From assembly GCA_041739465.1 (NCBI GenBank), contig JBGSNX010000023.1, forward strand, positions 36,755 through 100,754: a stretch of 64,000 nucleotides of DNA, in the 5' to 3' direction. This document shows positions 26,875 through 35,346 of the stretch, piece by piece. Under the pieces are notes generated by a model that was given only the letters and a program-made list of their open reading frames with translations, did not search any database and was not told the origin of the DNA. The stretch's first letter is position 1; each line of letters opens with the position of its first letter. Source of the DNA: BOKV01 sp041739465 (GTDB lineage Bacteria > Pseudomonadota > Alphaproteobacteria > Rhizobiales > Rhizobiaceae). A program made the position numbers and the translations under genes.

Positions 26875-27890
26875 AACGCCCTGTTGCAACGCCTGAAAAA
26901 AACACCGCCGGTTCGGGCCAGCTCATCGCCCTGCGCGAGGCGCACCAGCGCAATGAAATCATGCCGCTTCGTCCTGAATGGTTTGAACGCATCGAGGTCA
27001 ATCTTTCTGCGGCGCAACGCCGTGCTTCGTCACTTGGCGGGCGCCGCACGGTAAAAAAGCAATGGCAGGCCGCCTGGTTGCTGCGCGCCATTCAGGTGAT
27101 CGATCTGACCACCCTTGCAGGCGATGATTCACCGGGGCGCGTCAGGCGGCTTTGTGCAAAGGCCAGGAACCCGTTGCGCCATGACATCGTGGAGGCCCTC
27201 GGTCTATCGCCCGGCGAAATCAGGACCGGGGCGGTTTGCGTTTATCCCTCGATGGTCAGTGTTGCAGTGGCAGCGCTGGCAGGCACCGGTATTCCGGTTG
27301 CTTCGGTGGCCACCGGTTTTCCAGCCGGGCTGACCCCCTTGCCGCAACGCCTTGCCGAAATCCGCTATGCGGTCGATCAGGGCGCTGATGAAATCGACAT
27401 CGTCATTCACCGCGCCCACGTATTTGCGGGCAATTGGCAGGCAATGTACGATGAACTGGTGCAGATGCGCGAAGCTTGCCGCCATGCACACATGAAGGCG
27501 ATCCTCGCCACCGGTGATCTGAAGACGCTCACCAATGTCTACCGCGCCTCGATGGTCGCGATGATGGCAGGGTCCGACTTCATCAAGACTTCGACGGGCA
27601 TGGAAGCGGTGAACGCCACGCTGCCCGTCAGCCTGATCATGGCGCGGGCCATTCGCGACTTCCACGCGCTGACAGGCTTCAAGGTCGGGTTCAAACCCGC
27701 TGGGGGCATTCGCAAGGCCAAGGACGCGCTCGACCGGCTGGTGCTGATGAAAGAGGAATTGCCACACGAATGGCTGGAGCCGGACCTGTTCCGCCTGGGG
27801 GCAAGCGCGTTGCTGACTGACATCGAAAGACAGATCGAACATTATCTGACAGGCCGCTACTCGGCAGCAAACCGCCACGCAATGGCATGA
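26871..27890 (+). CDS. deoC: Deoxyribose-phosphate aldolase
   Basis: A 339-residue class I aldolase that cleaves 2-deoxyribose-5-phosphate to glyceraldehyde-3-phosphate and acetaldehyde. The Schiff-base lysine is in DFIKTSTGM, with the second lysine in FKVGFKPAGGIR. The N-terminus is about 80 residues longer than E. coli DeoC, as in the larger alphaproteobacterial/eukaryotic-like form. It is coupled to punA by an ATGA overlap and is followed 8 bp later by the ALDH16 gene, which could take up the acetaldehyde. Confidence 0.94.
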   Translation: MKRPVATPEKNTAGSGQLIALREAHQRNEIMPLRPEWFERIEVNLSAAQRRASSLGGRRTVKKQWQAAWLLRAIQVIDLTTLAGDDSPGRVRRLCAKARNPLRHDIVEALGLSPGEIRTGAVCVYPSMVSVAVAALAGTGIPVASVATGFPAGLTPLPQRLAEIRYAVDQGADEIDIVIHRAHVFAGNWQAMYDELVQMREACRHAHMKAILATGDLKTLTNVYRASMVAMMAGSDFIKTSTGMEAVNATLPVSLIMARAIRDFHALTGFKVGFKPAGGIRKAKDALDRLVLMKEELPHEWLEPDLFRLGASALLTDIERQIEHYLTGRYSAANRHAMA

Positions 27891-27898
27891 GGTGATTG

Positions 27899-30292
27899 AT
27901 GAACGACATTCGCTCCCTCATGAAGTCCATGGAATATGGTCCCGCTCCGGAAGATGCTGCACCGGTGAAAGCCTGGCTTGAGCGCCACAATCGGCGCATT
28001 GGCCATTTCATTGGCGGCAAGTTTGTCTTTGCCGCCAAGTCCAAAAGCTTTGCGTGCAACAACCCGGCCACTGGTGAAAAGCTCGCCGAAATCTCTTTGG
28101 GAACACCAAGCGATGTCGATGCCGCCGTGGCCGCCGCGACAAAGGCTTTTGCCAGCTGGTCAAAGCTATCAGGCAACGCCCGCGCGAGGCACCTGTATGC
28201 CTTGGCAAGGCAGGTCCAGAAGCATTCGCGCCTGCTCGCGGTTTTGGAAACCATGGACAATGGCAAACCGATCCGCGAGTCGCGCGACATCGACATTCCG
28301 CTGGTCGCGCGGCATTTCTACCATCACGCCGGCTGGGCCGAATTGCTGGAAAGCGAACTGCCGGGGCAGGTGCCTGTGGGTGTGTGCGGCCAGATCATTC
28401 CGTGGAACTTCCCCCTGTTGATGCTGGCCTGGAAAGTAGCGCCTGCCCTTGCCGCAGGATGCACGGTGGTTCTCAAGCCGGCCGAGTATACGCCGCTGAG
28501 TGCCATGGCCTTTGCAGAAATCTGCAATGAGGCAGGCTTGCCGGCTGGCGTCTTCAACATCGTCAACGGCGATGGCTCGACTGGCGCTGCCATGGTGGCG
28601 CATGATGGCTTTGCCAAGATTGCCTTCACGGGATCAACCGAAGTTGGCCGCATCATCCGCAAGGCTACCGCAGGCAAGGCAAAGAAGCTGTCGCTGGAAC
28701 TGGGCGGAAAATCACCATTCATAGTCCACAGTGAGGCAGACCTTGATGCCGCTGTTGAAGGCGTCGTTGATGCGATCTGGTTCAACCAGGGCGAAGTTTG
28801 CTGTGCCGGGTCGCGTGCCTTGGTGCAGGAAGGCATTGCTGACCGGTTTCACGATCTGCTGAAAGCGCGCATGGAAAAATTGCGCATGGGCGATCCTCTC
28901 GACAAGGCGATCGATATTGGTGCTGTCGTCGATCCGGTGCAGATCGAAAACATTGAAGCGCGGGTTCGTGAAGGCGTTGCTTCCGGCGCACAGATCTGGC
29001 AGCCGTCATGGGCGCAGGCGGCACCGTTGAAGGGCTGCTTTTATCCGCCCACGCTTTTCACGGGCGTTGAACCAGCTTCGCGACTTGCGCAGGAAGAAGT
29101 GTTTGGTCCGGTCATTGCCTCGATGACCTTCCGCACACCGGGCGAAGCGGTGGAGCTTGCCAACAACACCCGCTACGGCCTTGCCGCGTCGATCTGGAGT
29201 CAGAGCCTGGACGTCGCCTTCGATACCGCCCGCAGGCTCAAGGCCGGAGTGGTTTGGATCAATTCAACCAATCTTTTTGATGCAGCAGCCGGGTTTGGCG
29301 GTTACCGCGAATCGGGCTTTGGCCGCGAAGGCGGACGCGAAGGCATGATGGAATACCTCGTTCCGGCATGGTCGAAAAAGGCCAGGGCCTTGCCTCCATC
29401 CTCGCCATTGCCCGAGCCCTTGCCGCAGGGAACATCGCTGGGTGGCGGTCTCGACCGGACCATGAAAAACTACATCGGCGGGGCGCAAGCCCGCCCGGAT
29501 TCGGGCTATTCCTATCCTGTGCTGGACGCCAAAGGCAGGCTGGTTTCGGAAGCCGGATTTGGCAATCGCAAGGACATTCGCAACGCTGTCGAAGCTGCGC
29601 ATGCCGAAAGCCACTGGGCGGGGATGACCGGCCATGGCCGGGCGCAGGTTCTTTATTTCCTCGCCGAGAACCTTGAGGCGCGCGCCGCCGATTTTGAGGC
29701 AAGGCTCAAACGGCTTTGCGGTGTCAGCGATGCCGCCGCTCGTCGTGAGGTGGAAACGTCTGTTGCCCGGATCATGCATTATGCGGCCTGGGCAGACAAA
29801 TATGATGGCGCGGTCCGGGCACCGGCGGCAAACATGCTGAGCCTTGCGCTCAACGAACCTTTCGAGGTTCTGGCGATATCTGCGCCCGATGAAGCGCCAC
29901 TGCTGTCGCTTGTTTCGCTGGTGCTGCCTGCCATCGCGGTTGGCAACAGGGTAGTGGTCACGCCATCGCAACGCTGGCCACTGCTGGCGGGCGATTTGTA
30001 CCAGGTGCTGGATACATCCGATGTTCCCGGTGGCGTCGTCAATTTCGTCACTGGCCCGCGCGACGCCCTGGCCAAGGACATTGCAAAGCACGACGACATC
30101 GCCTGTCACTGGTACTTTGGCACTGCTGAAGGCAGCGCCAGCGTTGAACTGGAATCGGCAGGCAATCTCAAACCCACATGGGTGAACAACGGCAAGGCCC
30201 GCGACTGGTACAGCCCGATCGAAGGGCAGGGCCGTGAATTCCTGTTTCATGCTGTCCGGATCAAGACGATCTGGACGCCGTTTGGCGTATGA
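27899..30292 (+). CDS. ALDH16-type two-domain aldehyde dehydrogenase
   Basis: A 797-residue protein with a complete aldehyde dehydrogenase domain (about 1-490) joined to a second ALDH-like domain (about 520-797). Domain 1 has IPWNFPLLM, the general base Glu267 in LELGGK and catalytic Cys301/Cys302 in GEVCCAGSR. The C-terminal domain lacks an equivalent cysteine motif and ends in NIW/IW-PFG-type residues (KTIWTPFGV), the layout of the ALDH16 family, whose bacterial members are active. The start is ATG 27899 after a GAGG site; a TTG three bases upstream is ignored. It lies between deoC and deoA, which points to acetaldehyde or another deoxyribose-derived aldehyde as substrate. It overlaps deoA by ATGA. 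Confidence 0.9.
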   Translation: MNDIRSLMKSMEYGPAPEDAAPVKAWLERHNRRIGHFIGGKFVFAAKSKSFACNNPATGEKLAEISLGTPSDVDAAVAAATKAFASWSKLSGNARARHLYALARQVQKHSRLLAVLETMDNGKPIRESRDIDIPLVARHFYHHAGWAELLESELPGQVPVGVCGQIIPWNFPLLMLAWKVAPALAAGCTVVLKPAEYTPLSAMAFAEICNEAGLPAGVFNIVNGDGSTGAAMVAHDGFAKIAFTGSTEVGRIIRKATAGKAKKLSLELGGKSPFIVHSEADLDAAVEGVVDAIWFNQGEVCCAGSRALVQEGIADRFHDLLKARMEKLRMGDPLDKAIDIGAVVDPVQIENIEARVREGVASGAQIWQPSWAQAAPLKGCFYPPTLFTGVEPASRLAQEEVFGPVIASMTFRTPGEAVELANNTRYGLAASIWSQSLDVAFDTARRLKAGVVWINSTNLFDAAAGFGGYRESGFGREGGREGMMEYLVPAWSKKARALPPSSPLPEPLPQGTSLGGGLDRTMKNYIGGAQARPDSGYSYPVLDAKGRLVSEAGFGNRKDIRNAVEAAHAESHWAGMTGHGRAQVLYFLAENLEARAADFEARLKRLCGVSDAAARREVETSVARIMHYAAWADKYDGAVRAPAANMLSLALNEPFEVLAISAPDEAPLLSLVSLVLPAIAVGNRVVVTPSQRWPLLAGDLYQVLDTSDVPGGVVNFVTGPRDALAKDIAKHDDIACHWYFGTAEGSASVELESAGNLKPTWVNNGKARDWYSPIEGQGREFLFHAVRIKTIWTPFGV

Positions 30293-31605
30293 CCATGCTG
30301 CCGCAGGAAACCATTCGCAAAAAGCGCGACCATCAGCAGCTTTCGCCAGCAGAGATAGCTGACTTTGTGGCGGGCGTAACCAGCGGGGCGGTCAGTGAAG
30401 GCCAGATTGCCGCGCTCGCAATGGCAGTGTTTCTCAATGGCATGAACCGCGACGAGGCAGTGGCACTGACCCTTGCCATGCGCGATTCAGGCGATGTGTT
30501 GGACTGGTCAGACCTTGGCCCCGCAGTGGTGGACAAACACTCGACCGGCGGCGTTGGCGACAATGTTTCGCTGATGCTGGCTCCCGCTGTAGCCGTATGC
30601 GGCGGCTTTGTGCCGATGATTTCCGGGCGCGGCCTTGGCCATACCGGTGGCACGCTCGACAAGTTTGATGCAATACCGGGCTACAGTACGTCACCTGACA
30701 ACGCGCTTTTTCGAAAGGTCGTGAAATCGGTTGGCTGTGCCATCATCGGCCAGACCGCCAATCTTGCACCTGCTGACAAACGCATCTACGGCATCCGCGA
30801 TGTCACCGCGACAGTTGAAAGCGTGCCGCTGATCACCGCTTCGATCCTGTCCAAGAAGCTGGCCGCCGGTCTGAAAGGTCTGGTGCTCGACGTCAAGGCT
30901 GGCTCGGGTGCATTCATGGATTCGCTGGACAAGGCGCGCGAACTGGCAACCAGCCTTGTTGAAGTTGCCAATGGTGCAGGGCTGAAAACCACCGCCTTGC
31001 TCACGGATATGGATCACCCGCTTGCCTCTGCGGCCGGCAATGCGGTCGAAATGCAGAACGCGGTGGATTTCCTCACCGGCAAGCACATCGATGCAACGCT
31101 TTGGCAGGTAACCGTCGCGCTGGGTGCGGAAATGCTGGTCTCGGCCGGAATTGCTACGGATACCAGCGACGGGGCAAGCCGGATGGAGCATGCATTAAAG
31201 TCCGGAAAGGCAGCGGAGCGGTTCGGCCAGATGGTCGGTGAACTTGGCGGACCAATTGATTTTGTCGAGCGCCCGCAAGCCCATCTCGCCATGCCACCCA
31301 TCGAAATTGCCGTGATGGCCGATGCAGCTATTGCAGATCATTGCCGGGGCAGGCTGGCTTTCGACACAAGGCAAATCGGGCTTGCGGTGATCGAGCTTGG
31401 CGGAGGTCGCACCCGCCCGCAGGATGCAATTGACCATGCGGTCGGTCTTGTTGCGATTGCCGGTCGTGACTGGGACGGGAAAGCACCCCTTTGCCGGATA
31501 CTGGCGCGTGATGATGCCAGTGCCGAGCGCGCAAGGCAGCGGGTCTTGCAGGCTGCCCGGCGAGGCGGAACGGCACCGGCGGCAATCATCGAAAGAATTG
31601 GCTGA
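30289..31605 (+). CDS. deoA: Thymidine phosphorylase
   Basis: A 438-residue pyrimidine nucleoside phosphorylase that releases thymine or uracil and deoxyribose-1-phosphate. The signature DKHSTGGVGDNVSLMLAP near residue 83 carries the phosphate site, followed by ISGRGLGHTGGTLDK and the KKLAAGLKGLVLDVK substrate region. The start overlaps the ALDH16 stop (ATGA, 30289-30292). A second ATG lies at 30295. It is the last gene of the plus-strand operon; the stop directly abuts the stop of the convergent protease gene (31605/31606), so no separate terminator is present. Confidence 0.95.
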   Translation: MTMLPQETIRKKRDHQQLSPAEIADFVAGVTSGAVSEGQIAALAMAVFLNGMNRDEAVALTLAMRDSGDVLDWSDLGPAVVDKHSTGGVGDNVSLMLAPAVAVCGGFVPMISGRGLGHTGGTLDKFDAIPGYSTSPDNALFRKVVKSVGCAIIGQTANLAPADKRIYGIRDVTATVESVPLITASILSKKLAAGLKGLVLDVKAGSGAFMDSLDKARELATSLVEVANGAGLKTTALLTDMDHPLASAAGNAVEMQNAVDFLTGKHIDATLWQVTVALGAEMLVSAGIATDTSDGASRMEHALKSGKAAERFGQMVGELGGPIDFVERPQAHLAMPPIEIAVMADAAIADHCRGRLAFDTRQIGLAVIELGGGRTRPQDAIDHAVGLVAIAGRDWDGKAPLCRILARDDASAERARQRVLQAARRGGTAPAAIIERIG

Positions 31606-32133
31606 TTACTGCGTCAGCACCAAAGTGCCGCTGTGAACCTCGGCACTTTTCAGCTGCCCAAGAAAGCTCATGCCCAGCAGGATGCCACCAAGCGCCTCAT
31701 CTTTGAGAATGCTGGCCTTCACGTTTTCAACCCGCACCCGGCCGATCTCGATTGATTCGATCACGGCTGATGCTGCCTTGGTCTCGCCATTGGCAGTGCT
31801 GACCCGGTATTTGAAATCGGATTTCTGTAGCTTGAGTCCGATGCGTTTGGCCGTGGACTCATTGATCGCAACCTGCGTTGCGCCGGTATCAACGAGCACA
31901 TCGACAGAGCGTCCGTTCATCTTTGCCTTGGCGATGAAGTGTCCGCGAGAATCGGCTGTGATCTTGACCGAGCGACCAGACAGCGGATTGTCTGACGCTA
32001 CCTTTGATTCAGCTTTCGCCACGATCGCAGGCGCATCCGTTTGGCGGTTTTCGACCAGTTTTTCCTGGATCAGCGCCGGCCCGTAGGTGGCAAAGCTGAG
32101 GAAGGAAATCGCCATGAAAATGTAGCGCCACAT
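31606..32133 (-). CDS. Membrane-anchored retropepsin-like aspartic protease (TIGR02281 type)
   Basis: A 175-residue protein with an N-terminal membrane segment (MWRYIFMAISFLSFATYGPA) and a C-terminal retropepsin-like domain. The active-site motif is VLVDTGATQVAI, where the Asp of DTG is catalytic in a dimer, and the domain ends in GGILLGMSFLGQLKSAEV. The start at 32133 has a strong GGGAG ribosome-binding site; a GTG at 32181 (48 bp upstream, in frame) is an alternative. Its substrate is unknown. It lies downstream of upp, 108 bp after that gene's stop, on the same strand, but has no evident link to nucleosides. Confidence 0.8.
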   Translation of the reverse strand: MWRYIFMAISFLSFATYGPALIQEKLVENRQTDAPAIVAKAESKVASDNPLSGRSVKITADSRGHFIAKAKMNGRSVDVLVDTGATQVAINESTAKRIGLKLQKSDFKYRVSTANGETKAASAVIESIEIGRVRVENVKASILKDEALGGILLGMSFLGQLKSAEVHSGTLVLTQ

Positions 32134-32241
32134 GCCGCTGCTCCCGATGAGGTTGCGGGCAAGATCGCACAGCCATGTCACAAACCGGTTTATGCGCAGG
32201 CATGGCTGCGGAAACTTTGGCTGGAGGTTAAGAATTGGTGA

Positions 32242-32898
32242 CTATTTGGTTCCGTACATCCGGTCGCCTGCATCCCCAAGGCCCGGGACAATGTAGCCCT
32301 TTTCATTGAGGTGGCTGTCGATTGCTGCGGTCACCACGGGAACATCGGGATGGGCAATCGTAAACCGCTTGATCCCTTCTGGAGCTGCCAGCAGGCAAAG
32401 GAAACGGATATTGCTTGCACCGCGCCGTTTCAGCCGGTCAACGGCGGCAATGGCAGAATTTGCAGTTGCCAGCATCGGGTCCACCACGATGACCAGCCGA
32501 TCGCCAATGTCCTGGGGTGCCTTGAAATAATACTCGACCGCCTCCAGCGTTTCGTGGTCGCGGTACAATCCGATATGCGCGACGCGCGCTGCGGGCACCA
32601 GATCCAGCATGCCTTCAAGCAATCCGTTGCCCGCGCGCAGCACCGAGGCAAACACCAGCTTTTTGCCTTCGAGCGTCGGCGCTTCCATCGGCTGCAGCGG
32701 CGTTTCAATCTGGGTGGTGGTCAGTTCCAGATCCCGCGTCACCTCATAGCACAACAGCAGGGAAATTTCCCGCAGGAGCCGCCGAAAGCTGGCCGTCGAA
32801 GTTTCCTTGTTGCGCATGATCGTCAGCTTGTGCTGAACGAGCGGATGGTCAACCACGGTCACTTGCTTGCGGGGTGCGGCGTTCTGGGTTTCGGGCAT
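32242..32898 (-). CDS. upp: Uracil phosphoribosyltransferase
   Basis: A 218-residue salvage enzyme making UMP from uracil and PRPP. It has the N-terminal DHPLVQHKLTIMRNKETST block and the PRPP loop VIVVDPMLATANSA. The uracil-binding C-terminus is YIVPGLGDAGDRMYGTK. The start MPETQNAA lies 45 bp downstream of add on the same strand, so it is the third gene of a deoB-add-upp operon. It would reuse the uracil released by DeoA. Confidence 0.96.
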   Translation of the reverse strand: MPETQNAAPRKQVTVVDHPLVQHKLTIMRNKETSTASFRRLLREISLLLCYEVTRDLELTTTQIETPLQPMEAPTLEGKKLVFASVLRAGNGLLEGMLDLVPAARVAHIGLYRDHETLEAVEYYFKAPQDIGDRLVIVVDPMLATANSAIAAVDRLKRRGASNIRFLCLLAAPEGIKRFTIAHPDVPVVTAAIDSHLNEKGYIVPGLGDAGDRMYGTK

Positions 32899-32943
32899 GA
32901 ATGCTCCAATTTCGGATGCTGGTACGACTGCAGGAATGCGTTT

Positions 32944-33927
32944 TCAGACTACGCCTTCAAGGGAGCACTTCTCAAGCAGCCGCACTCGCGTTTCCCCATC
33001 TATGAACGCTGCATTGATGGCATTGCGGGTAAACCGCAGCAGATCGGCAGGACCGTAGCCCCAATTGTCTGCAGCTTCGCGGTATTCCCTTGCTAGCGAG
33101 GTATGGAAATGCGGCGGATCGTCTGAACTCAGCGTGACCATGCAGCCTGCTTTGTCGAGCGCAGCAAACGGGTGATCAGCGAAGCTGTCAAAGACCTTCA
33201 AAACCACATTGGACACAGGACAGACCTCAAGAACGACTGCTTCGCTGGCGATCCTTCGCACCAGATCGAGGTTCTCGATGGCGCGCACGCCATGCCCGAT
33301 CCGCGCAGGCTTTAAATGGTCCATCGCCGCTTCGACACTTTCCCACCCGGCCAATTCACCGGCATGCACGGTGATGCCAAAGCCGGACTCTCGGGCGAGG
33401 TCGAATGCATTGGCAAAGTCACGGGGATGGTGCATGCGCTCGTCTCCCGCCATGCCCCAGCCGGTAACCAGTGGGTGCGCAAGCGAGATTGCGGTTCGGG
33501 CCGCTGCAAGCACGGCTTGGGGTCCCGTGTGGCGCAAGCCGGTCGCTATCATTCGTGATTCAATGCCTGTGGCAACGCGCGCCTTTTCCATGCCGTCGGC
33601 AAGGCCTTCGACATAACTCCGCGCTGAAAGGCCTGCAATGGTGGCGTGGTCGGTGGAAATGAAGAACTCGCTGTAGATCGCTCCCTCGGCCGCGAGTGAA
33701 AGCAGATAGGTCTCTGCCAACAGCGAATAATCCTGTGGGGAGCGGAACAAGCTGGCCGCGCCATCATAAGCCTTCAGGAAGCTGGTGAAATCTTTCCAGA
33801 TGTATTCACCGTTTGGGGAAATGAACGAGGAAACATCCACCCCGTATTTTTTTGCCTGCTCGCGAACAAGTGCCGGGCTGGCCGCGCCCTCGATGTGACA
33901 GTGGATTTCGGCTTTAGGTACGATCAT
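32944..33927 (-). CDS. add: Adenosine deaminase
   Basis: A 327-residue zinc hydrolase converting (deoxy)adenosine to (deoxy)inosine. It has HCHIEGAASP near the N-terminus (HxH metal ligands), HAGELAGWESV (His-Ala-Gly-Glu), GHGVRAIEN and a C-terminal SSDDPPHFHTSL with the last metal and catalytic Asp. The frame is open to 34101, but the start at 33927 (MIVPKAEI) has an ATGA overlap with the deoB stop (33924-33927). Inosine produced here is the substrate of the phosphorylase PunA encoded on the other strand. Confidence 0.95.
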   Translation of the reverse strand: MIVPKAEIHCHIEGAASPALVREQAKKYGVDVSSFISPNGEYIWKDFTSFLKAYDGAASLFRSPQDYSLLAETYLLSLAAEGAIYSEFFISTDHATIAGLSARSYVEGLADGMEKARVATGIESRMIATGLRHTGPQAVLAAARTAISLAHPLVTGWGMAGDERMHHPRDFANAFDLARESGFGITVHAGELAGWESVEAAMDHLKPARIGHGVRAIENLDLVRRIASEAVVLEVCPVSNVVLKVFDSFADHPFAALDKAGCMVTLSSDDPPHFHTSLAREYREAADNWGYGPADLLRFTRNAINAAFIDGETRVRLLEKCSLEGVV

Positions 33928-35156
33928 GCAAGCGCTTCCCTGATAGCAAATCCATGGTTTCCAGGTGCAAGCCCAAGATGAGCCGCAAGCGTTTCGCCGA
34001 TATGCGAAAAGCCATTCAGAACGCCAACATTGGCCGGGCGAATTGACGGGCTCCAGAACATGACCGGCACCTGCTCGCGGGTATGGTCGGAGCCCGGCCA
34101 TGTCGGGTCATTGCCGTGATCTGCAGTCAGCACCATGAGATCGCCCGGATGCATCGCAGCCATGAGTTGCGGCAGCCAGCCGTCAAAGGTTTCAAGTGCC
34201 GCCGCATACCCCGGCACATCGCGCCGGTGGCCATACAATTGGTCGAAATCAACGAAATTTGTGAAACAAAGGCCGCCATCAGGCAGTTCGTTCATGGCCC
34301 CGATTGTCTGTGCCAGAATTGCCTTGTTGCCATTGGCCTTGCGCACATCCGTGGTGCCACTGTGGGCAAAGATGTCATCCACCTTTCCAATGGCGATGAC
34401 AGCGCGCCCGGCAGCTTTGGCCCGGTCAAGCAGCGTTGGTTCGGGTGGCAGCACAGCATAATCCTTGCGGTTGCCGGTCCGCTCAAAATCCTGTGCCGTT
34501 TCGCCAATGAATGGCCGGGCGATGACACGGCCAATGTTGAGCGGATCGACAAGTTTTCGGGCAATTTCGCAAAGCCGATAGAGGTTTTGCAGGCCGAAAT
34601 GGCTTTCATGTGCGGCAATCTGGAAAACGGAATCGCCGGATGTGTAGCAGATGGGCTTGCCGGTCCTGATGTGTTCCTCGCCCAACTCGGCAATGATTTC
34701 AGTTCCAGAGGCATGTTTGTCGCCCAGAATGCCCGGCAATTGCGCCTGTTTTATCAGTGCTTGGGTCAGTTGCGGCGGAAACGTTGGAATGGTCCTTGGG
34801 AAATAGCCCCAATCAAAGGGAACCGGTACGCCAGCAATTTCCCAGTGACCCGATGGGGTATCTTTGCCTTGCGAGCGTTCTGCAGCACTTGCGCAAACCC
34901 CGGCCAGCGCCGGTGTTGCAGAAAAACCCTCCGGCAGGGCGCCGCTTGCATTTGCAGCCGCCAGTCCGATGCCAAGCCGTTGAAGATTTGGAAGCCGCAA
35001 TGGGCCGCTTCGCACGCCCGCTTCATCGCCATCGCCTGCCGCACAAGCTGCTGCAATGTGCCCGAGCGTGTTTGCACCTTCATCGCCATACGCGTCTGCA
35101 TCCGGTGCGCCACCGATGCCAACCGAATCCAGCACCACCAAGAACGCCCGAGCCAT
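33924..35156 (-). CDS. deoB: Phosphopentomutase
   Basis: A 410-residue alkaline-phosphatase-fold mutase converting (deoxy)ribose-1-phosphate to the 5-phosphate. The N-terminus FLVVLDSVGIGGAPDA provides metal-binding Asp; GKDTPSGHWE has the phosphate-acceptor Thr region. Near the C-terminus, VLTADHGNDPT and SDHTREQVP give the other metal ligands. The start at 35156 (MARAFLVV) follows an AGG site; an in-frame ATG at 35174 gives six more residues. It links the phosphorylases to DeoC. First gene of deoB-add-upp, divergent from a PhnD-like gene with a 190-bp gap in which I recognise no operator. Confidence 0.95.
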   Translation of the reverse strand: MARAFLVVLDSVGIGGAPDADAYGDEGANTLGHIAAACAAGDGDEAGVRSGPLRLPNLQRLGIGLAAANASGALPEGFSATPALAGVCASAAERSQGKDTPSGHWEIAGVPVPFDWGYFPRTIPTFPPQLTQALIKQAQLPGILGDKHASGTEIIAELGEEHIRTGKPICYTSGDSVFQIAAHESHFGLQNLYRLCEIARKLVDPLNIGRVIARPFIGETAQDFERTGNRKDYAVLPPEPTLLDRAKAAGRAVIAIGKVDDIFAHSGTTDVRKANGNKAILAQTIGAMNELPDGGLCFTNFVDFDQLYGHRRDVPGYAAALETFDGWLPQLMAAMHPGDLMVLTADHGNDPTWPGSDHTREQVPVMFWSPSIRPANVGVLNGFSHIGETLAAHLGLAPGNHGFAIREALA

Positions 35157-35346
35157 GACTGCCTGCACTTTCATTGCGTTTAGAACTTCCCCGATGCCGG
35201 AGCATACCAGAAAGCCTGGGGCTGTCGCCATGCCCCAGGTGGACAGCCGCGCCATTTCACGCCGGTGATTGAGTTTTTGACCCCGGTTTTCTTTTGACCA
35301 AAATTGCGCGAAAGAGAGTGCAAATGTTTCACAACGGGAATCAGGC

